Source: Cyclobacterium sp. SYSU L10401 (GTDB lineage: Bacteria; Bacteroidota; Bacteroidia; Cytophagales; Cyclobacteriaceae). Taken from it: a stretch of DNA of 64,000 bases. Location: contig NZ_WOFO01000002.1 of the NCBI RefSeq assembly GCF_010993705.1, positions 1 to 64,000 of the forward strand, given 5' to 3'. Positions 1 through 8,225 of the stretch are shown piece after piece. The position numbers and the translations under genes were made by a program. Positions within the stretch are counted from its first letter, which is position 1. Each line of letters starts with the position of its first letter. Under the pieces are notes generated by a model, which was not told where the DNA came from, ran no database searches, and saw only the letters and a list, made by a program, of their open reading frames with translations.

Positions 1-99
1 ACTAATAACCGACTGCATAATAAGAGCCGTATGAATTGAGAGGTTCACGTACGGTTCTGTGAGAGGTTTAGGGGTGGGATTCCCCTTTACCTACTCGAC
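1..99 (+). mobile_element. Group II intron, 3' end only
   Basis: The first 99 bases carry the signature 3' end of a bacterial group II intron on the plus strand, and the rest of the intron lies outside the window. Domain V is exactly 34 nt (24-57), with a GNRA (GAGA) tetraloop and the conserved GAGCCGT/ACGGTTC base stem. Domain VI follows, and the sequence ends in CTACTCGAC, a typical AY 3' terminus. The junction can be placed because the interrupted gene is repetitive: from base 100 onward the DNA matches its sister repeat copies, and bases up to 99 do not. The intron runs antisense to the host gene (91-2076, minus strand), so it cannot be spliced from that gene's mRNA. The intron-encoded reverse transcriptase, if present, is not visible. 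Confidence 0.88.
24..99 (+). ncRNA. Group II intron domains V and VI
   Basis: Domain V occupies 24-57 as a 34-nt hairpin with the catalytic AGC-type base stem and a GAGA loop. Domain VI can be folded from 61-67 paired with 89-96, with upper stem 70-74/82-86. This leaves A93 as a single bulged adenosine 7 nt from the 3' end, the canonical lariat branch-point position. The last three bases (97-99, GAC) are the single-stranded 3' splice site. The fold was derived by hand from the sequence. Confidence 0.85.
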
Positions 100-2076
100 C
101 GGGAATTTTGTGTTCGTCTCATCCGACAATAGGACATCGTCCGACTTATTGGCGGCATCCTCCTTTAAGGCAATGGCCGCTTCGGCAGCCGTTTGGTTGG
201 CATCCACATCCTCCTGTACCGTTTCTATACTGCCTTGGAGAACTCCTTCAGCATTGACCGCTCGAGTCGTTTCTGTGGCAAGGTCAATAGCCAGTGTATT
301 TTCTGCGTCTGTTGCCCGGAGCATCTCTGCTTCCAGGTCTTCGGCCAGTTGCATTTCGGCAGCAGTGGCTCGGTCTATCTCTTCAGAAAGCGCCTCACTG
401 CCGGCAGCAGCGGAGGCATTCACAAAGGTTTTGACGGCCAATTCGGTCGGAAATTTTGTGTTCGTCTCATCCGACAGGGTCACGTCGGACGATTTGTTGG
501 CTGCATCTTCCTTTAAAGCTATCGCAGTTTCGGCAGACGTTTTGTTGGTGTCCACATTCTCCTGAACTGTTTCTATGTTGCCCTGCAAAACACCTTCGGC
601 AGTAGTTGCACGGGTCGTTTCTGCGGCAAGGCCGGTGGTCAAGGTATTTTCCGCATCTATGGCCCGGCTTGTTTCAGTGGCAAGGTCGGCGGTCAGTTTG
701 TCCTCGGCGGCCATGGCACGGGTTGCTTCGGAGGCAAGGTTGTCGGTCAAGGTGTTTTCAGCACCTGTTGCACGGGTGGTCTCGGCGTCAAGGTCAGCAG
801 CCAGTGTATTTTCAGCGTCTGTTGCCCGGAGCATCTCTGCTTCCAGGTCCTCGGCCAGTTGCATTTCGGCAGTAGTGGCACGGTCTATCTCTTCAGAAAG
901 CGCCTCACTGCCGGCAGCAGCGGAAGCATTCACAAAGGTTTTGACGGCCAATTCGGTCGGGAATTTTGTGTTCGTCTCATCCGACAATAAAACATCCTCC
1001 GATTTGTTAGCCGCATCCTCTTTTAAGGCGATGGCCGTTTCAGCGGCCGTTTGGTTGGTATCCACATCCTCCTGTACGGTTTCTATATTAGACTGCAGAA
1101 CTCCTTCAGCATCGATCGCTCGGGCCGTTTCTGTGGCTAGGTCAGTTGCCAATGTATTTTCGGCATCTTTGGCCCGACTGGTTTCAGCGGCAAGATCTGT
1201 GGTTAATGTATTCTCGGCATCAATGGCACGGGTTGTTTCCGCAAAAAGATCAGCGGTTAACTTATCCTCGGCAGCCATGGCACGGCTTGCTTCTGTGGAG
1301 AGGTTGGTCGTTAATGTGTTTTCAGCACCTGTGGCACGGATCGTTTCCGCTTCCAGGTCTTCGGCCAGTTGCATTTCGGCAGCAGTGGCACGGTCTATCT
1401 CTTCAGAAAGGGCCTCACTGCCGGCAGCAACGGAGGCATCCACAAAGGTTTTTACGGCCAGCTCGGTCGGGAATTTTGTGTTCGTCTCATCCGACAATAA
1501 GACATCCTCCGATTTATTGGCGGCATCCTCCTTTAAGGCGATATTAATTGAATTTGCTGCTGCTACCGCTTTAGTTGCAGCCATTTCTGATGCAAAGGCT
1601 GATTCATCTACTTTTAAATCCAAAAATGGCTGAATCTTGGCCAGGGTCAAAAAAGGCAATAGCATTTTGGATGTATCCGATGCAAAGACAAGCGCCGGTA
1701 CATTATCGAGATCAGAGAAATTACCTGAAAGTGCCACTTTTGACAAATCAGGTTTGTTTAAAATTTCTGTCTCTCCACTATTTGCCTCCCAATCTGAATT
1801 TTGTTGAACCGGATTTTTAAGCAAGGTCCAAATATTTCCATTAAAAAAATAAAATCCTGCTGTACCATCTATTTGGTAAATCAATAAGGACTCTGCTGGG
1901 TTTTGGATTCCATTTCTTTGTCCCTGGGTTAAACGGGGTATTAAAAGTCCCTTATCATTGGATTCAATTTCCAAAGCGGCAGAAACATGAGGGTTTTCTG
2001 TTCCTATTCCTACCTGGGCATGAATCAAAAAAGGAGCTAAAAAAAGAAGGGCTAGCAAGAGTAGATTTTTCTTCAT
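91..2076 (-). CDS. Repetitive coiled-coil surface/tail-fibre-like protein, interrupted by a group II intron
   Basis: Secreted protein with a clear signal peptide (MKKNLLLLALLFLAPFLIHA). It is followed by the VGIGTENPHVSAALEIES segment that opens many Bacteroidota tail-fibre-like or repetitive surface proteins. From about residue 180 it consists of long repeats: a module beginning ALKEDAANKS and containing LSDETNTKFPTELAVKTFV, then strings of about 15-residue units of the form AETTRAxDAENTLTTDL that should form a long coiled coil. The module occurs three times complete and a fourth time cut off. The apparent stop at 91-93 lies inside the intron that begins (3' end first) at base 99, so true exon sequence ends at 100 and the C-terminus lies beyond the intron, outside the window. 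Function is unknown; an adhesin or structural fibre is plausible. The coding strand is opposite to the intron. Confidence 0.75.
   Translation of the reverse strand: MKKNLLLLALLFLAPFLIHAQVGIGTENPHVSAALEIESNDKGLLIPRLTQGQRNGIQNPAESLLIYQIDGTAGFYFFNGNIWTLLKNPVQQNSDWEANSGETEILNKPDLSKVALSGNFSDLDNVPALVFASDTSKMLLPFLTLAKIQPFLDLKVDESAFASEMAATKAVAAANSINIALKEDAANKSEDVLLSDETNTKFPTELAVKTFVDASVAAGSEALSEEIDRATAAEMQLAEDLEAETIRATGAENTLTTNLSTEASRAMAAEDKLTADLFAETTRAIDAENTLTTDLAAETSRAKDAENTLATDLATETARAIDAEGVLQSNIETVQEDVDTNQTAAETAIALKEDAANKSEDVLLSDETNTKFPTELAVKTFVNASAAAGSEALSEEIDRATTAEMQLAEDLEAEMLRATDAENTLAADLDAETTRATGAENTLTDNLASEATRAMAAEDKLTADLATETSRAIDAENTLTTGLAAETTRATTAEGVLQGNIETVQENVDTNKTSAETAIALKEDAANKSSDVTLSDETNTKFPTELAVKTFVNASAAAGSEALSEEIDRATAAEMQLAEDLEAEMLRATDAENTLAIDLATETTRAVNAEGVLQGSIETVQEDVDANQTAAEAAIALKEDAANKSDDVLLSDETNTKFPVE
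100..1545. repeat. Long direct repeats inside the coiled-coil gene
   Basis: A segment of about 90 nt encoding the ALKEDAANKS...KFPTELAVKTFV module recurs near 100-190, 440-530, 955-1045 and 1465-1545 with only scattered substitutions. Between copies lie arrays of about 45-nt units encoding RAxxAENTLTxxL coiled-coil repeats. These are protein-coding direct repeats, not CRISPR. They could drive length variation by recombination. Confidence 0.8.
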
Positions 2077-2763
2077 TTTACTTTTTATAAATTTTAAAAT
2101 AATTTTTCTGGTCTGATCAATGTGACTAAAGCTTTATTCAAATAGTGTCAATATGGCAATCACCATGAAAATGCCCCGGAGAACATTCATTTTATTTTGA
2201 AAAATGAGCTTCGATTAAAAAGGGAGTGTTGCCTTTTTCTCATTACTTTTTTTGTAAAGCAACCTATTTCTAAGTCCCCATTCAAAATTTGTATGTTTCA
2301 AAAAAGATTCATGAAACAGGCTTTGATTAAACAGGAATTTATAAGATTTAAAGACCATTATTTGGCATATAAAAGGTTGTATCAAAAAATAATATTTTTT
2401 ATCCGCACCCTACAGAACAGAGAAATACTCAACAATTATGGGAAATTGTTCGCTATTTTGTATTCAAAAAAACAATTAATCAGTAAAGCAAATCATGGTA
2501 ATGAGTACCAGACCAAATAAATTTTATTACTGTCTTTCAAGAACAGGGAAAAAAATGTTTCAATAAGACCTATAAAAAAACAAACGTGAGACCGTATTTT
2601 AAGGAATAAGTTTACCTATTTAATAATGATATAACCTTTAATCTCCCCTGGCTTAGGAGGGGTATTAAAAAAAATTGACGTATACCTTATCCTTATTTAT
2701 TCTGTAAATAATCTTCAAGGCTCCTACCAACAGATCTTTTCCCAATCTGCTTTCAACATAGAT
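2077..2763. other. Intergenic, AT-rich; no recognisable gene
   Basis: This is 687 bp between the start of the coiled-coil gene and the end of the FAD/Fe-S dehydrogenase. It is AT-rich. A plus-strand open frame at 2197-2520 has low-complexity K/F/I-rich content and no recognisable family, so it is not called. A short GC palindrome (CCCCT, 8-nt loop, AGGGG at 2645-2662) stands out from the background. Nothing else is supported. Confidence 0.5.
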
Positions 2764-5712
2764 TTATCTTTTCAAAGCATCAAATAAAATTTCCACCGGA
2801 TGCAGGGCCTTTCTCCCTGTGCCATCTGCAATCTGGTGCCTGCAGCTGGTACCCGGAGCTGCGATCAGCGCATCTTCCTCCGCCTCCCGTACTGCCGGAA
2901 ACAATACCATTTCCCCTATCTGCATGCTCAAGGCATAATGCTCCTTTTCATATCCAAATGATCCTGCCATGCCACAACATCCGGAGGGGATTACCTTTAC
3001 CTTATAATTTTGGGGCAGTTCCAGTATTTTTCTGGAATAATTGACGGAGGACAATGCCTTTTGGTGACAATGCCCGTGAAGACTGACCTGCTTTTTATCA
3101 GTAATAAATGACTGACTATCAATATTTCCAGCAATGATTTCCTTGGCCAGAAACTCATCAATCATTTCGCAGTGAAACTTCAGGGACTTGGCCTTTTCCC
3201 GTAACCCTTTGTCTACCAGTCTTGGATATTCATCCCTGAAACTAAGAATAGCTGATGGTTCCAAACCTATGAGGGGGTGCTCTGCGTCCACCAGCTCCGA
3301 AAATACCCTCACATTCTTTTCTGCAACTTTCTGAGCATAATCCAGAAGCCCTTTTGAAAGGGCTCCCCTCCCACTTTCCGCATGTTCCACCATCTTTACG
3401 CCATAACCCAAATGCCTGAGCAACTGGATGGCTTTAATTCCGGTGGCCGTATCATTGTGGTTGGTAAATTCATCACAAAAAAAGTAGACTGTTTTGATGA
3501 TTTCCTTTCCTTTTAACCGGGGATATTCCTTCTTATACCATTGCCGCAAGGATTGTTTGCTGATGGCAGGCAGGTTCCGTTCCGGTGCTACATCAAGCAT
3601 TTTTTTCAATCCCGCACCTGTGGTCCCGTTGGAGAGGAAAAAATTAGCTATACCGGGAACCAAACTCCCCAGACCATTCAATTTATTGATGTAGGCAAAT
3701 GCCCTGGACCTCAGCGGTACCCCATTGGATTTGTGGTATTGGTATTGGAATTCTGCTTTGAGAGTGGCCATGTCCACATTAGAAGGACACTCCGAGGTAC
3801 AGCCCTTGCAGGAAAGACACAGGTCCATTACCTCTTTGATTTCAGGGTGATCAAAAGGATTGGACTTATTGCTGTTGGTTAAAAACTCCCTGAGGGTGTT
3901 GGCCCTTCCCCGGGTAGTATCCTTTTCATAGCGCGTGGCCTGGAAGCTGGGACACATGGTGCCTCCACCTGAATTGGGCAATTTCCTGCAATCACCTGAG
4001 CCATTGCATTTCTCCGCCATGCGCAGGATTCCTCCCACATGGCTGAAATCAAATTTGGTCTCATGCTCAGGGGTAACCATATCCGGTTCATACCTCAGGG
4101 AGGTATTCATGGGAGGCGCATCCACAATTTTTCCCGGATTAAAAATTCCTTTGGGATCCCAGGTAGCTTTCAATCTTTTGAAGAGCTCATAATTATCCTG
4201 CCCCACCATCATAGGGATAAAGGCAGCCCTTACCCGGCCGTCACCGTGTTCCCCACTGAGTGATCCATGGTACTTCTTGACCAGTTTCGCACTGGCTTCG
4301 CTGATTTGATAAAATTCTTCCACATCTTTGGCCTTTTTTAGGTCAAGGATAGGTCGAAGATGGATCTCTCCGGCTCCTGCATGGGCATAATAGACCGGCT
4401 CCTGCCCAAACCCTTTCATGATTTCTGCAAATTCATCAATATAGGCAGCCAGGTCATCGATATCCACTGCAGTATCCTCGATGCAGGCCACTGCTTTTTT
4501 ATCGCCCGGAATATTGGCCAGGAGGCCAAGGCCAGCACTTCTAAGCTCCCAGGCACTGCTGGTCCGCTCAGGACCGATGACCGGATAGGCATATCCCAGC
4601 CCTACCTCTTTAAGCGCATCCACAAATACCAGTCCCTGTTCCCGGGCTTCAGCTATGGTTTTTCCCCTGAATTCAACCATCAAAATGGCCTTGGGGTCTC
4701 CTTCTACAAAATCGCGGTTTTTACTTTGCTCTACATTCTCCTTCGTACAATCCAGAATGATTTTATCCATCAGTTCCACAGCCGTAGGCGTATATTTCAT
4801 GGCCACCTGTGCCGCTTTCATGCTTTCATGTATGCTATTGAAATGAGCGGCAACCACTATATCACAGGGATCCGGCAAGGGATCCAGGTGAATTTTAATT
4901 TCAGTGGTAATTGCCAGTGTACCCTCAGATCCGCAAAGCAGTTTACAAAAATCAAAAGGATCATTTGAGGAAGAAAACAATTGAGATTCCAATAGATAAT
5001 CTACGGCATATCCCGTATTTCTTCTGTGGATACTGGCTTTCGGAAAATGTTCCCGGATGTTTTTCTGAATATCGGGATTACCCAGCTCTTGGCGTATATG
5101 TCGGTAAAGCGCTCCTTCTTTGTCATCCTGTTTACACTTCAACGCAAAATCATCCGGACTCATGGGTTTAAACATGACCTCCGACCCATCGCTGAGCAGG
5201 ACTTTCAATTCCATGACATGTTCGCGGGTACTTCCATAGACTATGGACGTGGTCCCACAACTGTTGTTGCCTACCATCCCTCCAATCATAGCCCGGGAAG
5301 CTGTACTGGTAATGGGACTAAAGAAGTATCCGTGATCTTTGAGGTAGTTGTTGAGCTCATTCCGAACCACGCCCGGTTGCACCCGGATCCAGCCTTCGTT
5401 TTTATTGAATTCTATTACTTTGTTCAGGTATTTGGAAACATCCAACACTATCCCTTCACCCACACATTGGCCCGCAAGGGAAGTCCCTGCTGTACGTGGG
5501 ATCAACGAGGTTTCGTTTTCAGCAGCAAACTGAATCAGCTTTTTAATATCAGAAGTATTCTTTGGCAGGGCCACGGCCAGAGGGAGCGAACGGTAAACCG
5601 ATGCATCAGTAGCATATAAGGTTTTCATTAAACTGTCGAAATGCAGTTCCCCGTCCAACTCTCCTGCCAAACGCTTCAAAAGGGAATTAAAGTCCTTTGT
5701 ATCTTTACTCAT
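2764..5712 (-). CDS. FAD-binding and 4Fe-4S-binding oxidoreductase (D-2-hydroxyacid dehydrogenase type)
   Basis: Large single-chain fusion of a GlcD-like flavin half and a GlcF-like Fe-S half. The N-terminal PCMH FAD domain (about residues 40-220) shows PRTAGTSLAGQ and the GGMVGNNSCGTTS loop. The FAD-linked oxidase C-terminal domain follows, with HGDGRVRA near 490. Two ferredoxin-type clusters are visible: CNGSGDC...MCPS near 566-585 and CLSCKGCTSECP near 629. The C-terminus has CCG-type motifs, HGHCHQK near 877 and SGCCGMAGSFGYE near 907. The family oxidises D-lactate, D-2-hydroxyglutarate or glycolate and passes electrons to a quinone at the inner membrane. At 982 aa it has the length of YdiJ-like fusions. 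The exact substrate cannot be read from sequence. It is divergent from the kinase gene at 5848. Confidence 0.85.
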   Translation of the reverse strand: MSKDTKDFNSLLKRLAGELDGELHFDSLMKTLYATDASVYRSLPLAVALPKNTSDIKKLIQFAAENETSLIPRTAGTSLAGQCVGEGIVLDVSKYLNKVIEFNKNEGWIRVQPGVVRNELNNYLKDHGYFFSPITSTASRAMIGGMVGNNSCGTTSIVYGSTREHVMELKVLLSDGSEVMFKPMSPDDFALKCKQDDKEGALYRHIRQELGNPDIQKNIREHFPKASIHRRNTGYAVDYLLESQLFSSSNDPFDFCKLLCGSEGTLAITTEIKIHLDPLPDPCDIVVAAHFNSIHESMKAAQVAMKYTPTAVELMDKIILDCTKENVEQSKNRDFVEGDPKAILMVEFRGKTIAEAREQGLVFVDALKEVGLGYAYPVIGPERTSSAWELRSAGLGLLANIPGDKKAVACIEDTAVDIDDLAAYIDEFAEIMKGFGQEPVYYAHAGAGEIHLRPILDLKKAKDVEEFYQISEASAKLVKKYHGSLSGEHGDGRVRAAFIPMMVGQDNYELFKRLKATWDPKGIFNPGKIVDAPPMNTSLRYEPDMVTPEHETKFDFSHVGGILRMAEKCNGSGDCRKLPNSGGGTMCPSFQATRYEKDTTRGRANTLREFLTNSNKSNPFDHPEIKEVMDLCLSCKGCTSECPSNVDMATLKAEFQYQYHKSNGVPLRSRAFAYINKLNGLGSLVPGIANFFLSNGTTGAGLKKMLDVAPERNLPAISKQSLRQWYKKEYPRLKGKEIIKTVYFFCDEFTNHNDTATGIKAIQLLRHLGYGVKMVEHAESGRGALSKGLLDYAQKVAEKNVRVFSELVDAEHPLIGLEPSAILSFRDEYPRLVDKGLREKAKSLKFHCEMIDEFLAKEIIAGNIDSQSFITDKKQVSLHGHCHQKALSSVNYSRKILELPQNYKVKVIPSGCCGMAGSFGYEKEHYALSMQIGEMVLFPAVREAEEDALIAAPGTSCRHQIADGTGRKALHPVEILFDALKR

Positions 5713-5801
5713 GGATCAAAAATATAACAGTTAATGCTAGAAATGAACTGGCAGCGGGGATTTTATTTCAATAAAAGCACAGTTGATTCAATTTTGGTTT
5801 C

Positions 5802-5809
5802 TATTTTTG
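5802..5809 (+). promoter_or_regulatory. Possible Bacteroidota -7 promoter element
   Basis: TATTTTTG fits the Bacteroidota -7 consensus TAnnTTTG and lies about 39 bp upstream of the ATG at 5848. The nearest upstream TTG (5783) is spaced 16 bp away, shorter than usual, so support is weak. If real, it favours the 5848 start over the in-frame codon at 5734. Confidence 0.3.
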
Positions 5810-5847
5810 AAGTTCCTTACACATGCTTTTCATTCACCCAAAAGATA

Positions 5848-6819
5848 ATGTTACTACAAGCCCCTCTTGACCAGGTACAAATTGATCATTTACGTAAAAT
5901 TGGAATGCTTCACCCGGATGAAATGGTAATCAGCAGTGAAAAAGCCGGAGAAGGAAACATGAACATCACGCTAGTCATTAAAACAGAAAAGCGATCATTT
6001 GTATTGAAGCAGTCCAGGGACTTTGTAGCCAAATACCCCCAGGTGCCTGCACCCAGAGAAAGGACCGGAATTGAATATACCTTTTACCAGACCCTCGCAA
6101 AGGATGAGGTCCTGGCTTCCTTCTCTCCTAAAATACTGGGCTTTGATAAATCGAACTGGCTGCTGGCACTGGCTTATTTGAAAGGCGGTAAGGATTACCT
6201 GGACATTTACCGGCAGCCTGAAATTCTGGAATGGGGTCGTGTGACAGCGTTGCTGCAGTACCTTAAAAGACTGCACCAAATACCTCTTTCAGATTTTCCG
6301 GAAAATAGGAAAATGCGAGAGCTCAACCACCAGCACATCTTTGTACTCCCCTATCAGAAGGACAATGGAATTGACCTGGATCAAATCCAACCCGGCCTGC
6401 AAGACTTGGCCCGGACAGTAAAAAGTCAACAGCCATTGCTAAATAAAATCAAATCATTGGGAGAAAGGTACCTGCGCCAAGGAAAACACCTGATACATGG
6501 GGATTTTTATCCCGGAAGCTGGCTGCAAACGGCTGAAGGAATGAAGGTCATTGATACCGAATTTGCTTTTATGGGTGATCCGGAATTTGATCTGTCTGTG
6601 ATGCTGGCACATCTTAAAATGGCTCAGGTTTCCGAACCCATGATTGCGGACATACTCAAAACCTATCCGCTAAACACCCAATTGCTCTCCCAGTATACAG
6701 GGGCAGAAATATTGCGCCGGATATTTGGTCTTGCCCAACTGCCCTTATCATTAACTTTACCGGAGAAAGAAAAGCTAACTCATGATGCCATTGATCTACT
6801 CGTATATGAACAATTTTAA
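5848..6819 (+). CDS. Aminoglycoside-phosphotransferase/5-methylthioribose-kinase-fold kinase
   Basis: About 323 aa, cytosolic small-molecule kinase of the APH/choline-kinase fold. Brenner's catalytic motif appears as HGDFYPGSW near residue 215, and the metal-binding segment as VIDTEFAFMGDPEFDL near 234. The latter pair resembles methylthioribose kinase (HGDLHTGSI...IDPEFAF) more than antibiotic kinases. An N-terminal ATP-site lysine lies in FVLKQ. The start at 5848 is preferred over the in-frame start at 5734 because the fold begins at MLLQAPLDQ and the leader encodes nothing family-like. The 3' end overlaps the next gene's likely start by 14 bp, indicating translational coupling. The substrate is unknown; methylthioribose or another sugar is an inference. 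Confidence 0.7.
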   Translation: MLLQAPLDQVQIDHLRKIGMLHPDEMVISSEKAGEGNMNITLVIKTEKRSFVLKQSRDFVAKYPQVPAPRERTGIEYTFYQTLAKDEVLASFSPKILGFDKSNWLLALAYLKGGKDYLDIYRQPEILEWGRVTALLQYLKRLHQIPLSDFPENRKMRELNHQHIFVLPYQKDNGIDLDQIQPGLQDLARTVKSQQPLLNKIKSLGERYLRQGKHLIHGDFYPGSWLQTAEGMKVIDTEFAFMGDPEFDLSVMLAHLKMAQVSEPMIADILKTYPLNTQLLSQYTGAEILRRIFGLAQLPLSLTLPEKEKLTHDAIDLLVYEQF

Positions 6820-8080
6820 ACTTATTTTTCTGTTGCTTTTAGGGATCAGTGCCTGCAGTACTGAAAATCAGCCCCGTGAAAAACCAGAAAAGTCTGAAGA
6901 TATACCTTTCACATTAAGTATCGACAAAACTCAACTGGAGGACAAGGTAAAGGGAATGCTTATTGGAAGTGCGATTGGGGATGCCATGGGAGCACCTACC
7001 GAGATGTGGAGCCGCGATGCCATTAACAGGGAATATGGTTGGGTCACGTCACTGGATGATATGGTCCGTGAAGTTTCCCCTGAAGGTACCTGGAAGGTGA
7101 ATTTACCGGCCGGAGGCACGACCGATGATACCCGGTGGAAAAAGCTGGTCTTTGAATATCTGGATAAACAGCAAAGCCTGGAACTTGATCCCATCGGATT
7201 TTCAGAGCATATCCTGAATGAATATGAAATGTATTTTGAAGATTTTAAGACCCTTCAACCCGAACAGACCGAGGCCCTGGAATATGCTAATCTCAGGGTA
7301 TTGTGGCTGCAGGAGTGGTACAAAGTATCCCAGCCTTTGATGGACAATGACCTGATGGCTTACCAAAAAGCGTTGGGAAAATTCTATGGAGGAGAAATGG
7401 TTTGTGCCGGTTTGCTTTATGCTCCGGCCCTGGGCACTTTGTATCCCGGTCAACCCGAAAAAGCCTATGAGCAGGCTTTCAACCTGAGCTTGTTTGACCT
7501 GGGTTATGCCAAGGACATCAGTGCTTTATCGGCTGCCATGACTGCAGCAGCCATGACCGCAGATGGTAAACCAGCCGCAATGCTGGAGGTGCTGCGAGGG
7601 ATAGATCCTGAAAACTACTTCAAAAGCCGGTTGGTAGGTAGAAGTAGTTATCGCATCCTGCAAACTGCCCTTTCTATTGTAGAAGAGGCCAAAGGCCAGA
7701 TGTCCTTTGAAAACGGATTAAACGAGCCGGGCGAACCGACAAAGGAAGCCATCGAGGAAGCTTTTTATCTTTTGGATGAACATTTGCAGGACATGCCCTT
7801 CCATGCAGGAGAGATTCACCTGCAAGTGCTCACTGCCATGTTGTTTAGTGATTTTGACTTTCAAAACACCCTGGTCTTTCTGGTTAATTTTGGCCGGGAC
7901 AATGATACCACTGCTGCCATTGCCGGAGCCATTTTAGGAGCCTTTCATGGTTTTGAGAAGCTTCCTGATACCATGAAACACCAGGTTATCTCTGTCAATC
8001 AAGACTTGCTGGATATAGATTTAAATGGGTTGGCAGAAAATCAAGCGGCAAAGATACAAGCACTATACGGGATGAAATGA
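6806..8080 (+). CDS. ADP-ribosylglycohydrolase-family lipoprotein
   Basis: A 424-aa ADP-ribosylglycohydrolase (ARH/DraG) family protein. The three metal-binding signatures are GSAIGDAMGAPTEM near residue 53, GGTTDDTRW near 103, and GRDNDTTAAIAGAILG near 362. The family cleaves ADP-ribosyl or related N/O-glycosidic bonds using a binuclear Mg centre. The ATG at 6806 opens a lipoprotein signal peptide (MNNFKLIFLLLLGISACS), so the enzyme is probably anchored in the envelope. That is unexpected for enzymes that act on ADP-ribosylated cytosolic targets, and such exported members may act on other N-glycosides. It overlaps the upstream kinase gene by 14 bp, so the two are probably co-expressed. Confidence 0.8.
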   Translation: MNNFKLIFLLLLGISACSTENQPREKPEKSEDIPFTLSIDKTQLEDKVKGMLIGSAIGDAMGAPTEMWSRDAINREYGWVTSLDDMVREVSPEGTWKVNLPAGGTTDDTRWKKLVFEYLDKQQSLELDPIGFSEHILNEYEMYFEDFKTLQPEQTEALEYANLRVLWLQEWYKVSQPLMDNDLMAYQKALGKFYGGEMVCAGLLYAPALGTLYPGQPEKAYEQAFNLSLFDLGYAKDISALSAAMTAAAMTADGKPAAMLEVLRGIDPENYFKSRLVGRSSYRILQTALSIVEEAKGQMSFENGLNEPGEPTKEAIEEAFYLLDEHLQDMPFHAGEIHLQVLTAMLFSDFDFQNTLVFLVNFGRDNDTTAAIAGAILGAFHGFEKLPDTMKHQVISVNQDLLDIDLNGLAENQAAKIQALYGMK

Positions 8081-8225
8081 TAGTCTTAGTTACAGCTAAC
8101 CCAAACAGGTGACTCTAAAGATTTTTTTCTAAATAATGGATGTTTTTTAAATTATTTACTAAAAAAATTTGTTTTAATTATGTAAAATTTGGAAATCCCA
8201 TTTATCAGGGATATAAATCGTTAAT

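Noticed and set aside
100-1545. Regular repeats that could be mistaken for a CRISPR array
   Set aside because: The repeats are long, in frame and translated into coiled-coil modules; there are no unique spacers or cas genes.
59-1820. Several long plus-strand open frames opposite the coiled-coil gene
   Set aside because: They are antisense shadows of the alanine/glutamate-rich repeats; the minus-strand frame has a signal peptide and family-like repeats.
2197-2520. 107-codon plus-strand frame
   Set aside because: Low-complexity AT-rich translation, no signal peptide or family resemblance, and no supporting neighbours.
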